Positions 11,001-22,952 of a stretch of DNA of 45,024 bases are shown here, piece after piece. The first letter of the stretch is position 1. Every line of letters starts with the position of its first letter. The DNA comes from Thiocystis violacea. Lineage in GTDB: Bacteria > Pseudomonadota > Gammaproteobacteria > Chromatiales > Chromatiaceae. Where the stretch lies: assembly GCF_016583575.1 (NCBI RefSeq), contig NZ_NRRG01000045.1:1-45024 (forward strand), written 5' to 3'. A model generated the notes under the pieces. It was not told the DNA's origin. It saw only the letters and a list, made by a program, of their open reading frames with translations, and searched no databases. Both the position numbers and the translations under genes were made by a program.

Positions 11001-11652
11001 GGTAATCCGGCTCGCTGGTGACCGGCTCCATGACCGCCAGGAGCCGCGACATGGGCGCGCCGACACGGTGCTGGAGCGGCTCGGACAGGAGACGCGCCAG
11101 CGTGGCGGCCGACACCAGGATCCCCAGCAACAGCCAGGGAGTCGAGCGCGGATCGGCGTGGAACCCGACCAGCGCGGCCTCGACCGCCAGCGAGCCGATC
11201 CGCTCGCCATCGGAGAGGATGGGCACGGCGTACTGGAGCGTCCGGTCCGTGAAGCGATGGCTTCCGCCGTCCTTGAGCAAGGCCGGAATCCAGTCGGGAT
11301 GATCGCCCGGACTCGCGCGGGACGGCTCGTCCGAAACCGGCCACTCGGCGGGATGGATGGCGAGCAAGGCACCATCCGCGTCCATCAGCCAGCCGCGCCT
11401 GACATCCGGATCCGCCCGCAGCGCCTCCAGGAGTCGGACGGCGGTCTTCTCGTCACCGAATTCCAGCGCCAGGCTGGTGGTCCTGCCGATCGCCTGGGTC
11501 AGCACCGAAAAATGACTCACCAGGGCGTGGCGATACGCGATCGACCACAGGGCGAGCAGGGTCAGCATGACCAACAGGAGCGACACCAGGGCCGCCGCCA
11601 CGAGGATGCGCCGAGGCTTGCGGCTGATGGCATTGGGTGGTTGCAGGTTCAT
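8038..11652 (-). CDS. CHASE8-HAMP-REC-REC-PAS-GGDEF-EAL membrane signalling protein
   Basis: This 1204-residue protein has a membrane helix (about 15-38), a periplasmic CHASE8-like sensor (about 40-168), a second helix (172-190) and a HAMP-like segment (190-245). A linker of about 45 residues leads to receiver 1 (295-415; Asp345, Lys400) and receiver 2 (498-618; Asp549, Lys601), then PAS (622-740), GGDEF (745-922) and EAL (935-1185). The GGDEF signature reads GGDEL (841-845). The EAL domain keeps EALLRW, NLSARQF, EITES, DDFGTGYSSL, KIDRSF and EGVETE, so it should hydrolyse cyclic di-GMP. No RxxD inhibitory site precedes GGDEL. Unusually, no histidine-kinase core lies between HAMP and the receivers. 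It follows the yfiR-like gene and overlaps the HIT gene (ATGA). Phosphate probably comes from a separate kinase, perhaps the one at 14450-16762. Confidence 0.92.
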   Translation of the reverse strand: MNLQPPNAISRKPRRILVAAALVSLLLVMLTLLALWSIAYRHALVSHFSVLTQAIGRTTSLALEFGDEKTAVRLLEALRADPDVRRGWLMDADGALLAIHPAEWPVSDEPSRASPGDHPDWIPALLKDGGSHRFTDRTLQYAVPILSDGERIGSLAVEAALVGFHADPRSTPWLLLGILVSAATLARLLSEPLQHRVGAPMSRLLAVMEPVTSEPDYRLGAAPGAEDDIGRLIAGFNDMLGRLGGRDQRLVQPRQGLGGEVADRDCPADPAGPAVTPGDWPETPGIVGRSEALELRVLVAEDNPVNRELAEAMLRQLGCRTTLVCDGRAAIEASAREPFDLILMDCQMPRLDGYEATRRIRARDSAATARRLPVIALTAHAMTGDRERCLAAGMDDYLAKPISLSQLRETLRRWSTPAGRRPAGVEDPPSEPAETQPLALPERADGESREAVAGHGGSLDPVEVSRPLVVPSGGPGSDGALPDPDRSDETRPVVPERKPLILIVDDDRVMHPLADSSLDLFGFECVGCLSGQEALEAVRQRSPDLVVLDVMMPGMDGFETCRRLRAEPQFALIPILMVTGLDDIESIERAYEAGATDFLAKPLNWSLLVHRIRYLLRGHATLAALHRSEARQGALISAIPDALLRVDRQGRILHFKPGRVLRGLGDRPEASVTEISQLLPPSICAVVRQEIAASLEDRSIREIELERPDGDQETLAFDARFIAIDADQVIILLRDISERRRRQRVIQHLAYRDGLTGLANRQQFNQDLAEALKRASRRDDPVAVLFLDLDQFKRINDSLGHGIGDELLRGAAARLEAAVDEVTRAENIREGTLFKTVARLGGDELTVLLSGEEAGRIARLVAERVIHRFREPFDIAPHSIVCTLSVGIALCPEHGDSAEILLKHADTAMYVAKLKGRNTYRVFTPAMGEAASRKLDIEARLRRALERGEFVLDYQPIVHVETGETLFVEALLRWLDPERGLIGPDSFIQVAEESGLILPLGAWVIDEVGRQLGLWSRQGLSLGVSLNLSARQFSQWGLVEHLLDVARGLPPRSIQLEITESLLLDQDAYLIDTLARLRAQGLRIAIDDFGTGYSSLAYLQHLPIDTLKIDRSFVHAIGGASPSDTVVRTIISLANGLGLEVVAEGVETEEQYRFLVREGCLAVQGYLFARPLAADRIQTYLLRGHRVPGAKAVYSSVSETRVNA

Positions 11653-11767
11653 GGCGTGGAATCCAAACCGTCGATGAGCATCCCGGACTCGCCGGGGCTT
11701 GGCCTTCCTTGAGACGATCGCGCCGGCCGCGGCTGGAGCGACGCCGGTCGGGGGTTCCGGAAAGCGG

Positions 11768-12403
11768 TCATTGGGATGATGGCGCGTCCTTGTCGAGGAT
11801 CAGGGTTGAGAGTCGCAGCAGCTTCGAGCTCAATCGAATGCCAACACGCGCGAGCGCCGCGCGATTGATGAAGGTCCGCAAGCGGCCCCCTCGACGAACC
11901 AGACCGATCATCCCACCCCGGCTGGCGAAAGTCTCGGAATCACCGACCGTCAGCACGGGCCTTCCGCTCAGTTGTTCGAACATGGCCGGCACCAGATGCT
12001 GGAACCCATGATCGACATACAGTAGATGACAGGGCTCCCAGCGCGCTGGATCCTCCCCCACCGCCACCAGCTCCAGGGTGCGTCCACCCAGCGTCTCTGC
12101 CGTCAGAACCCGCTCCAGATTGAGGAGAAGCCCGCGATTGCCCGCCACGCAATAGCGAATGGGGCTGCTGGACGAGGCGAAGGCGGTCGGTGGCCACTCG
12201 ACGAAGGCGGCGAAGTTGTAGAGATAGACGGCCCGGACCTCCAGCTCCGCGAACGTCTCCGCCGCGCCCATCGCGCCGCCGGGCAGACTCAACCAGAGGC
12301 CCAGGAAGGCCAAGCCCCGGAGGCGAGCGGCTCGGGTCGTCTGGCCAGGCCGCCTGGGTTCCCTCGCCCGCCAGGACACTCGCCCGCGTCTCTTTCGTTC
12401 CAT
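11768..12403 (-). CDS. YfiR-family periplasmic protein (DUF4154)
   Basis: The 211-residue protein has a long basic N-terminus, a hydrophobic signal segment (about 29-46, GLAFLGLWLSLPGGAMG) and then the YfiR-family features: AVYLYNFAAFVEWP near residue 60, a central RPVLTVGDSETFASRGGMI, and a C-terminal SSKLLRLSTLI. In Pseudomonas, YfiR is a periplasmic repressor of the CHASE8-type diguanylate cyclase YfiN and is itself held by the outer-membrane lipoprotein YfiB. Here the gene lies 20 bases after a TonB-dependent receptor and is followed by a CHASE8-like GGDEF-EAL protein, so an analogous periplasmic role is a reasonable inference. The cysteines of the mature protein (RYCVAG and EPCHLL) could form a disulfide. 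Confidence 0.88.
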   Translation of the reverse strand: MERKRRGRVSWRAREPRRPGQTTRAARLRGLAFLGLWLSLPGGAMGAAETFAELEVRAVYLYNFAAFVEWPPTAFASSSSPIRYCVAGNRGLLLNLERVLTAETLGGRTLELVAVGEDPARWEPCHLLYVDHGFQHLVPAMFEQLSGRPVLTVGDSETFASRGGMIGLVRRGGRLRTFINRAALARVGIRLSSKLLRLSTLILDKDAPSSQ

Positions 12404-12422
12404 GAATCGCCATCCCTGGATG

Positions 12423-14417
12423 TCAGTATGTGAATTCGACCCGCAGCAGAATTTCCCGAGCGATCTCGTGCGGTGTGCTCCCCAGCGTCTCCACGCCGTA
12501 TTCCAGATGGGACGGGGACAGCAGGTTGCGCCCGACCAGGGCCAGGGTCAGGCGAGGGTCCAGCCGCCAGGCCAGTCGGGCATCCAGCTCCCCATAGGCG
12601 TCCACGTCGAAATCCGGCAGTTGGTCGACGAAGCGAAGATAGAGATCCAACTCCAGGTCATGGCGCGGATCGACACCGACGCGCAGCCCGGCCTGCTGTC
12701 GCGGATAGCGTCCGGCGAGCGCCACCCCCTCCGGATCGGTGCTGCCCGAGACCGGATTCAGATCCATCCCCATCAGCGAGTACCAGGCCTGGAGCCGCCA
12801 AGACGCGCCGGGGCGCCAATCGACCACCAGATCGAGACCATAGGTCCGTCCCTTCAGGAGATTGTCCGGCGTGACCGAGAGGATCCAGCGCGGAGAGGGA
12901 TCGAGTTCCAGCCGTAAATCCGAGTATTCGAGCGTTCGCAACTGGTCATAGTCGTTATGGAACAGGGCCAGATCGATCCCCAGGACCGGTGCCGGCCGCC
13001 AACGATAACCAAGCTCGTAGGCGATCAGGCGCTCGCTGTTCATCCGATCCTCCCCCGTGAAGCGCGCGATCAGCGGCATCCACTGAGTATCGGGGCTCGC
13101 CGCCACGACCGTGCTCACCCCGACCAGGTCGTATTCGCCGCGCGAGGGGGTGCGCGCGGCGCGTGAGATCGCGGCCCAGAGCGTGGAGTCGGGTCGCGGA
13201 TTCCAGCGCGCGCGCAGGCTGGGCTGAATCTCGAAACCGGTGAAGTCGTTGTGTTCCAGCTTGGTGCCCAGGGTGAGGTACCAGCGATCCGGCACCAGGG
13301 CGATCTCGTCCTGGACGAAGGCGCTGAACAGCTCGAAGGAACGCTCGGCGGGATCGGCGGCGCGAACCTCCGAGCCCTCGATGAGACTGCGATACCAGCG
13401 ATAACCGAGGCCCAGGTTCAGGTCGTGCCGTCGCACCGGGGCGAAGCGGTGGCGATACTCGACCTCGAAGGTGTCCAGATCCTCCCGGATGGAGGCGTCG
13501 TCGGTGCTGGTCGCGGTCTCCATCTCGAAACGATCATGGGAGATCCGTAGCGTGTCGCCCGCGCCCGAATCGCGCGCGTGCTCCCATTGCAGCATCAGGT
13601 CGCTCCCATCGATCCAGGGATCGTGCGAATCGACCGAGAAGAGATCGCCCCAGAGGCTGAGATTGTCCGCGGGGGTCAAATCCCAGTCGCCACGAAACCC
13701 GACACGATCACCGGAGAGATCGTCCTTGTCCGAGCCGTCCGCCAACCCTTTTTGGGGCAGGCGATCCTCATGCTTGGCATAGAGCCGGAGATAGCCGGTC
13801 TCGCCGATCGCCCCGCCCTGACGCCCCGCCAGACCCCGTTCGCGATCGCCCGCGTAACCGGAAACGAGCGTCCCTTCCGTGCGCCCGGCGTGCTTGGTGA
13901 TGACGTTGACCACGCCGTTGACCGCGTTGGCGCCCCAGGAAGAGGCCCCCGGACCGCGAATGACCTCGATGCGCTCGATGTCCTCCAGCAGGGTGTCGAA
14001 GGACTCCCAGAAGACCCCGGAAAACAGCGGCGTGTAGACGCTGCGACCATCGATCATGACCAGCAGCTTGTTGGCGAAGCGGCCATTGAAGCCGCGCGCG
14101 GTGATCGCCCACTCGGCGCTGTCCATGCGCGCCACGCTGAAGCCCGGCACCAGCCGCAACAGCGCGGGGATGCTGGTATAGCCGCTGCGGCGGATGTCCT
14201 CCTCGGTCAGCACGTAAACCGCCGCCGCGCTGTCGGCCAGCCGCTCCGGACGCTTGGAGACGATCGAGACCTGGAGATCGGCCAGTTCCTCCAGGCTCAT
14301 GCCCTTGAGCTCCCCGAGGCTTCCGCCCGAGGCGGTGATCGGAAGGACGAGCATCAGGCCCATGGTGGGCAGGACGGGAGCCCTGGCGGGGGGAGTGGGA
14401 GTCAGTCGCGTCAACAT
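12423..14417 (-). CDS. TonB-dependent outer-membrane receptor
   Basis: The 664-residue protein has a signal peptide (about 1-30) and a plug domain with SIVSKRPERLADSAAAVYVL, then IPALLRLVPGFSVARMDS, GFNGRFANKLLVMIDGRS and IERIEVIRGPGASSWGAN. A 22-strand type beta-barrel follows, ending in an aromatic residue (VEFTY) as outer-membrane barrels do. Receptors of this type import siderophores, cobalamin or other large ligands using TonB energy. I chose the ATG at 14417, 32 bases after the kinase stop, with GGAG about 11 bases upstream; a longer frame begins inside the kinase gene and has no signal peptide at its start. Its place between a sensor kinase and yfiR suggests a sensing or YfiR-binding role in addition to, or in place of, transport. 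The ligand is unknown. Confidence 0.92.
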   Translation of the reverse strand: MLTRLTPTPPARAPVLPTMGLMLVLPITASGGSLGELKGMSLEELADLQVSIVSKRPERLADSAAAVYVLTEEDIRRSGYTSIPALLRLVPGFSVARMDSAEWAITARGFNGRFANKLLVMIDGRSVYTPLFSGVFWESFDTLLEDIERIEVIRGPGASSWGANAVNGVVNVITKHAGRTEGTLVSGYAGDRERGLAGRQGGAIGETGYLRLYAKHEDRLPQKGLADGSDKDDLSGDRVGFRGDWDLTPADNLSLWGDLFSVDSHDPWIDGSDLMLQWEHARDSGAGDTLRISHDRFEMETATSTDDASIREDLDTFEVEYRHRFAPVRRHDLNLGLGYRWYRSLIEGSEVRAADPAERSFELFSAFVQDEIALVPDRWYLTLGTKLEHNDFTGFEIQPSLRARWNPRPDSTLWAAISRAARTPSRGEYDLVGVSTVVAASPDTQWMPLIARFTGEDRMNSERLIAYELGYRWRPAPVLGIDLALFHNDYDQLRTLEYSDLRLELDPSPRWILSVTPDNLLKGRTYGLDLVVDWRPGASWRLQAWYSLMGMDLNPVSGSTDPEGVALAGRYPRQQAGLRVGVDPRHDLELDLYLRFVDQLPDFDVDAYGELDARLAWRLDPRLTLALVGRNLLSPSHLEYGVETLGSTPHEIAREILLRVEFTY

Positions 14418-14449
14418 CCAATCGGGGGCTCCATCGTTCAGTCTCGTAC

Positions 14450-16762
14450 TCAGGCGCGACGCTCGCGGCGCAGCGCCTCGGCCAGGGATTCGAAATCCGC
14501 CTCCAGCCGAAGGATACACGTCTCGGAGTCCGGAACTCGACCCTCCGCGGCGAGCCGCTCCAGATCCCGGCAAGCCACGCTGAAATCCGTCGCGCCCAAA
14601 TTCGCGGCCCCGGACTTGAGACGGTGCGCGGCCTCCTGGACGGCGCGCGGATCTCCCCGACCGAGGGATTGCCTGAGTTGCCTCAGGGTGACCGGCGTGT
14701 CGCTCAGGAAGAGGTCGATGATATAGGTCAGCAGATCCCGCTCACCCGGCTGCTGCAGGGACCGGATCTGCTCCAGCGCCGAGGCATCCAGCAACGAGCC
14801 GTCCGTCGCGGGGGCGCCCGCGGAGCGCCCGGCGGAACGTGCCGGCGGCTCGCCCTGGGGAAGGAAGCGCGCCACGACGCCCGCCAACTGCCGGCGGTTG
14901 AAGGGCTTGAGCAGGAAGCCATCCATCCCGAGCGCCAGGCATCTGGCCTGGGTCTCCTTCTGGACATCCGCGGTCAGGGCGACGATCGGCAGACGCCGGC
15001 GATCCGGCTCCCATTCGCGGATCAGCCGGGCCGCGTCGAATCCGTCCAGACCCGGCATGTGGCAGTCCATTAGAACCAGGTCGAAGCGCTCGGTCACGAC
15101 CCGATCGTAGGCCGCAAGCCCATCGTCGACCAGGATGACCTCGCACCCGAGAGACTCGAGCATGCCCAGCGCCAACTGCTGATTCACCGGATTGTCCTCG
15201 GCCACCAGGACACGCCCCTTGAGGCGCGGACCGTCCGGGACGAGCGGACCGGATCCGGTCGCTCGGCCGATGGGCTCCGGATCCAACTCCAGGCGCGCGG
15301 TCAGAACGAAGGTGGAGCCCTCGCCGGGCCAGCTCTTGACCTGGATATCGCCGCCCATCAGACGCGCCAGTTTGCGCGAGATCGCCAGTCCCAGCCCGGA
15401 GCCTCCGAAACGGCGCGAGGTGGAGGTATCCGCCTGACTGAACTCCTCGAAGATGGTCTCGCGGGCCTCCTCCGCGATACCGATTCCGGTATCGCGGACC
15501 GAGCAGCGCAGCAGGATTCCGGCGTCCGCGAGTTGGTCCGACTCCAGCAGGATATCCACCCGCCCGCGCGCGGTGAATTTCACGGCGTTGCCGGCGAGGT
15601 TGAGCAGCACCTGGCGCAGGCGCGCGCCATCGCCGATCAGGGAGCGCGGAACCGAGGCCGCGCGCCGCGCGCCCAGTCCGATGCCCTTGCGACGCGCCTG
15701 CTCCTGGAGCACCTCCAGGACATCGTCGAGCACCTCTTGCGGATCGAACGCCACGCACTCCAGTTCCAGCCGGCCCGCCTCGATACGCGAGAAGTCCAGA
15801 ATGTCGTTGATAATGTCCAGGAGATTGAGGACCGAGCGATGGGCCGAGCGCGCGAGTCGACGCTGCGGATCGGACAGATCCGTGTCCAGCAGCAGCTCGG
15901 TCATGCCGAGCACGCCGCTGATCGGGGTGCGGATCTCATGGCTCATGGTGGCCAGGAAGGACGACTTGGCCGAACTGGCCGACTCGGCCGCCTCCTTGGC
16001 GGCCTTGAGTTCGATCATCGCCTCGGCCAGGGCATCGTCGCGCTTGCGGATCTGTTCCAGCATGCCGTTGAACCCCTGGGTCAGGCGGCCCAGCTCGTCC
16101 TCGCCGAAGACACGCGCCCGTATTGTGTAGTCCCCCTCGCGCGAGACCTGATCCATGGTCCGCATCAGCGCCATCAACGGGCGCGAGAGCAGACGCTGAA
16201 GACCCGAGGCGAGCAGATAGGCCAGCAGCAGCGCGGGAGGCAACACCAGCGCGGCGATCATGAGCTGGCGCCGCGCGCTGGCCTCCAGCGGCGCCAGGTC
16301 GAAGCGCAGATCGATGAAACCGACCGGACGCGAGTCGACCCGGATTTCCTGGATGACCGAGAGGTGCCGGTCGTGGAAACGCGCCACGCCGGGGGTCGAA
16401 TGCTCGAAGGATGTCTCGGCGATCTCGCGCAGACGCCACGGGTTGGCGTTCGCCCTGGTATAGGCGGCCAGCCGGTTGCCGTCCGGCTTGAGGATCCAGC
16501 CCGTCAGCACCTCGGGCTGCTCGCTCAGGGCGCCGAGGATCTCGTTGGCGGTCGAGGGATCGTCGAAGACCAGCGCGGCCGAGGCGTTGAGACCGATGAC
16601 GCGCGTCAGCGCGGTCGCCGAGCCCACGAGGTTGGCGCGCTGCGCGCGATGCTCCGCGAGCATGTAGGTCAGGGTCGCCAGGACCAGGACCAGACTGGTG
16701 CTGGCGACCACCATGAGGATGATCTTGGTCTTGATGGGCAGACGACGGACGAAAGGGATCAT
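14450..16762 (-). CDS. Hybrid histidine kinase: CHASE8-HAMP-HisKA-HATPase-REC-HPt
   Basis: From the ATG at 16762 the protein has 770 residues: helix 1 (12-34), CHASE8-like periplasmic sensor (36-165, with [18 protein letters not shown]), helix 2 (168-186), HAMP (187-240), dimerisation and phosphoacceptor domain with His275 in SHEIRTP, ATPase domain with GNAVKF, DTGIGI and GGSGLGLA, receiver with Asp566, and an HPt domain with His713 in AAHRLKSG. It carries out a complete internal phosphorelay at the inner membrane. A longer start at 16810 is possible, but [14 protein letters not shown] is a typical beginning and GGGA precedes it. It is first of a minus-strand run with the TonB receptor, yfiR and the GGDEF-EAL gene. 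Its sensor resembles that of the GGDEF-EAL protein, suggesting a shared periplasmic signal. Confidence 0.93.
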   Translation of the reverse strand: MIPFVRRLPIKTKIILMVVASTSLVLVLATLTYMLAEHRAQRANLVGSATALTRVIGLNASAALVFDDPSTANEILGALSEQPEVLTGWILKPDGNRLAAYTRANANPWRLREIAETSFEHSTPGVARFHDRHLSVIQEIRVDSRPVGFIDLRFDLAPLEASARRQLMIAALVLPPALLLAYLLASGLQRLLSRPLMALMRTMDQVSREGDYTIRARVFGEDELGRLTQGFNGMLEQIRKRDDALAEAMIELKAAKEAAESASSAKSSFLATMSHEIRTPISGVLGMTELLLDTDLSDPQRRLARSAHRSVLNLLDIINDILDFSRIEAGRLELECVAFDPQEVLDDVLEVLQEQARRKGIGLGARRAASVPRSLIGDGARLRQVLLNLAGNAVKFTARGRVDILLESDQLADAGILLRCSVRDTGIGIAEEARETIFEEFSQADTSTSRRFGGSGLGLAISRKLARLMGGDIQVKSWPGEGSTFVLTARLELDPEPIGRATGSGPLVPDGPRLKGRVLVAEDNPVNQQLALGMLESLGCEVILVDDGLAAYDRVVTERFDLVLMDCHMPGLDGFDAARLIREWEPDRRRLPIVALTADVQKETQARCLALGMDGFLLKPFNRRQLAGVVARFLPQGEPPARSAGRSAGAPATDGSLLDASALEQIRSLQQPGERDLLTYIIDLFLSDTPVTLRQLRQSLGRGDPRAVQEAAHRLKSGAANLGATDFSVACRDLERLAAEGRVPDSETCILRLEADFESLAEALRRERRA

Positions 16763-17260
16763 CGACGTCCCATCACGACCAGCCGCTGGCCGGAGAAACG
16801 GCCGTCGCACCCGTCGCGGGCGAGCAAGGGAAAGGATGGACCAGTCGAGCGGCGCCCGACCGGATCAAGCGGCGCGGTCTGAAAGCGGATGGCGGCATGA
16901 TCGAGAGTCGGTCGCCAGGAAACGGGCAGCGCGCGATGCTACGCCCGGAGGATCCGTCGATCAAGAAATGGACAGCCGGCGGGCGCCACCAGATGCGTAC
17001 AGGCCCCGCTAGCCCGCAAGAAGTGAAACCCTCGGCCATGAACGGCGGGCGGCGAATCGCTGAGGGCTGACGGCTCTTTCTAGTTTCATCCAGATACGGC
17101 TCGCCAGGCGGGACAGGCAGGCGGTTTCCGAGAGACAATCAGCGGCTAGAGATCAGGCGACCGTCAAGAACGAGAGGTTGGCGCCGTCCGTCCCACGGCG
17201 GGATTTGGAACGACGGCGAACATCGCTCCAAATCCTTGAGCCCATCGACGACCAAGGGTC
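16763..17260. other. Divergent intergenic region between two hybrid kinases
   Basis: About 500 bases separate the divergent kinases. A minus-strand frame (16773-17138) has no recognisable domain. No clear promoter boxes or operator palindromes stand out to me, although both operons probably start here. The only ribosome-binding-site-like sequence before the plus-strand kinase is AAGGG just upstream of its ATG. Confidence 0.4.
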
Positions 17261-21220
<3,960 letters not shown>

Positions 21221-21288
21221 GGGCGTTCATTGTTGCGACCGCAGCCACAAAACGAACAAGGGTTCGATCGCGAATGGGACGCTTGGCG

Positions 21289-21295
21289 TATAAAT
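21289..21295 (+). promoter_or_regulatory. Possible -10 box upstream of the HDOD gene
   Basis: TATAAAT lies about 70 bases before the HDOD start. No good -35 hexamer lies at the usual distance, so this is a weak candidate promoter element only. Confidence 0.2.
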
Positions 21296-21361
21296 AGCCG
21301 CGTCTCGAACCCAGATGACAGCAACCAACCAGCCGTGACGGCTACAGCGGGAAACAGCCTT

Positions 21362-22216
21362 ATGAAATCGACCCGCCACCTCTATCCAACCAAGACCGCC
21401 TTCGAGGCCGCGTTCCAAGTCGTGCGCCGGGCGGGCATACCTCAGATTCCCGATGTCGTGCTGGCACTGCGCAAGGAGATGGGTCAGTTGGAGCCGGACC
21501 TCCGGGTCGCGGCCGACCTCATCGCGCAGGATCCCGCCCTGACCGGTCAGCTCCTCAAGACCATCAACTCACCCGCCTTCAACCTGAGTGCGCCGATCAC
21601 CAGCGTGTCGCAGGCGGTCGGACTCTTGGGTCTGGGGCGCCTGACCACGATCGTGACCGCCGAGGCGATCAATCGGATGATGGGGGTCAATCAAGGCTCG
21701 GTGCGGGTGCTCTGGGAGTCGATCATGGAGAATGCGCGCGTCATCACGGCCATCGCGCGGGTGACCTCTGGAATCAGCCAGGACGAAGCCTATCTCTTCG
21801 GCATCATGCACGATGTCGGTAGCCTGATTTTCGCCAATGTCTCGGACAATTACATCTCCGAGTGGAGCTTTCGCGGCAACAGCGAGCCGAGCGTCTTGTT
21901 GAGCTACGAACGGAGCACGCTGGGCGTCGATCACACGACGGTCGGCTTCCTGCTCGCGCACAACTGGAAGCTCCCGGAGCCCATCGCCCTGGCGATCCTG
22001 CATCATCACAGCGTCAAGAACCTGGAGGTCGACGAACCGACGATCCCCTATCTGATCGCGCTGGCGAAGCTCGCCCACTATCTGGTGGCCCTGTCCCACG
22101 GCACCCACGACACGCCCGAGATGCAGGACTATCGCGAGCAGGCCTGGCAGACCCTGGATATCGGCGAGGGCGACTGGCAGGATCTCAACGAACAAGCACT
22201 CCATGGGGGGTGGTAG
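21362..22216 (+). CDS. HDOD-domain signalling protein
   Basis: The 284-residue protein carries an HDOD domain from about residue 20 to 235. Visible features are IPQIPDVVLALR, the DPALTGQLLKTINSPAF segment and the degenerate metal-site region GIMHDVGSLIFAN. HDOD proteins are non-catalytic relatives of HD phosphohydrolases found in motility, stress and cyclic-di-GMP networks; the exact role is unknown. I chose the ATG at 21362 because the domain begins shortly after it; a longer frame to 21230 adds residues of unlikely composition. It follows the hybrid kinase by about 140 bases and may be read with it. Confidence 0.88.
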   Translation: MKSTRHLYPTKTAFEAAFQVVRRAGIPQIPDVVLALRKEMGQLEPDLRVAADLIAQDPALTGQLLKTINSPAFNLSAPITSVSQAVGLLGLGRLTTIVTAEAINRMMGVNQGSVRVLWESIMENARVITAIARVTSGISQDEAYLFGIMHDVGSLIFANVSDNYISEWSFRGNSEPSVLLSYERSTLGVDHTTVGFLLAHNWKLPEPIALAILHHHSVKNLEVDEPTIPYLIALAKLAHYLVALSHGTHDTPEMQDYREQAWQTLDIGEGDWQDLNEQALHGGW

Positions 22217-22292
22217 TCCAGGCTCGCCGCCGTGTTTCCAGGGTTTTCGATTCATGGCCGCGCACAAACCCAACGAGGTCATGCAACACACC

Positions 22293-22952
22293 ATGGAGAC
22301 TCAATTCTGGCTGGATCGTTGGCAACGTCGAGAGATCGGCTGGCACCTCGACGAGATCAATGCCCATCTACAGGAACACTGGCCCCGACTAGGGCTGGAG
22401 CGCGAGACCCAGGTCTTCGTGCCACTGTGCGGCAAGACGCTGGATCTCATCTGGCTGGTCAGCCAGGGTCATCGCGTGGTTGGCGTCGAGATCAGCGAGA
22501 CCGCGGTCGAAGCCTTCTTCGCCGAACAGGGGCTCAGTCCCCGGATCACGGAGACCCCGCCCTTTCGGCGCTACCAGATGGATGAGCTGACCCTGTTATG
22601 CGGCGACTTCTTCGATCTTGAGCCGGCGCATTTGGAAGGCGTGGGCGGAATCTTCGATCGCGCCTCGCTGATCGCCCTGCCTCCGCCCATGCGCGATCGC
22701 TACGCGCGCCATCTGCGACGCCTGTTTCCGAGCCCGATCGACAGTCTGCTCATCACCCTGGATTACGATCAGGAGCAAATGAGCGGCCCGCCCTTCTCCG
22801 TCCAGCCCGACGAGGTCGGGCGGCTGTTCGAGGATCGCTACCGGATCGAGGCATTGGCGAATTTCGACGCGCTCGACGACTCGCCCAACTTCCGTCGCCG
22901 GGGGCTGACCCGTCTGCGCGAGCGCGTCTATTGGCTCAAGCCGCGTTCCTGA
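22293..22952 (+). CDS. tpm: Thiopurine S-methyltransferase family protein
   Basis: The 219-residue protein has the length of bacterial TPMTs. It begins METQFWLDRWQRREIGWH, with the family's N-terminal WxxRW-type segment. VFVPLCGKTLDLIWL is the S-adenosylmethionine-binding region, HRVVGVEISETAVEAFF follows, and FDRASLIALPPPMRDRY comes later. Bacterial members methylate thiopurines and inorganic or organic selenium and tellurium compounds, using S-adenosylmethionine in the cytoplasm. Upstream in-frame ATGs at 22254 and 22281 are possible starts, but the length fits 22293. The 3' end overlaps the convergent alpha/beta-hydrolase gene by 17 bases. Confidence 0.92.
   Translation: METQFWLDRWQRREIGWHLDEINAHLQEHWPRLGLERETQVFVPLCGKTLDLIWLVSQGHRVVGVEISETAVEAFFAEQGLSPRITETPPFRRYQMDELTLLCGDFFDLEPAHLEGVGGIFDRASLIALPPPMRDRYARHLRRLFPSPIDSLLITLDYDQEQMSGPPFSVQPDEVGRLFEDRYRIEALANFDALDDSPNFRRRGLTRLRERVYWLKPRS

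Noticed and set aside
16773-17138. 121-codon minus-strand frame in the kinase intergenic region
   Set aside because: It has no domain, no ribosome-binding site and a composition like non-coding high-GC DNA.
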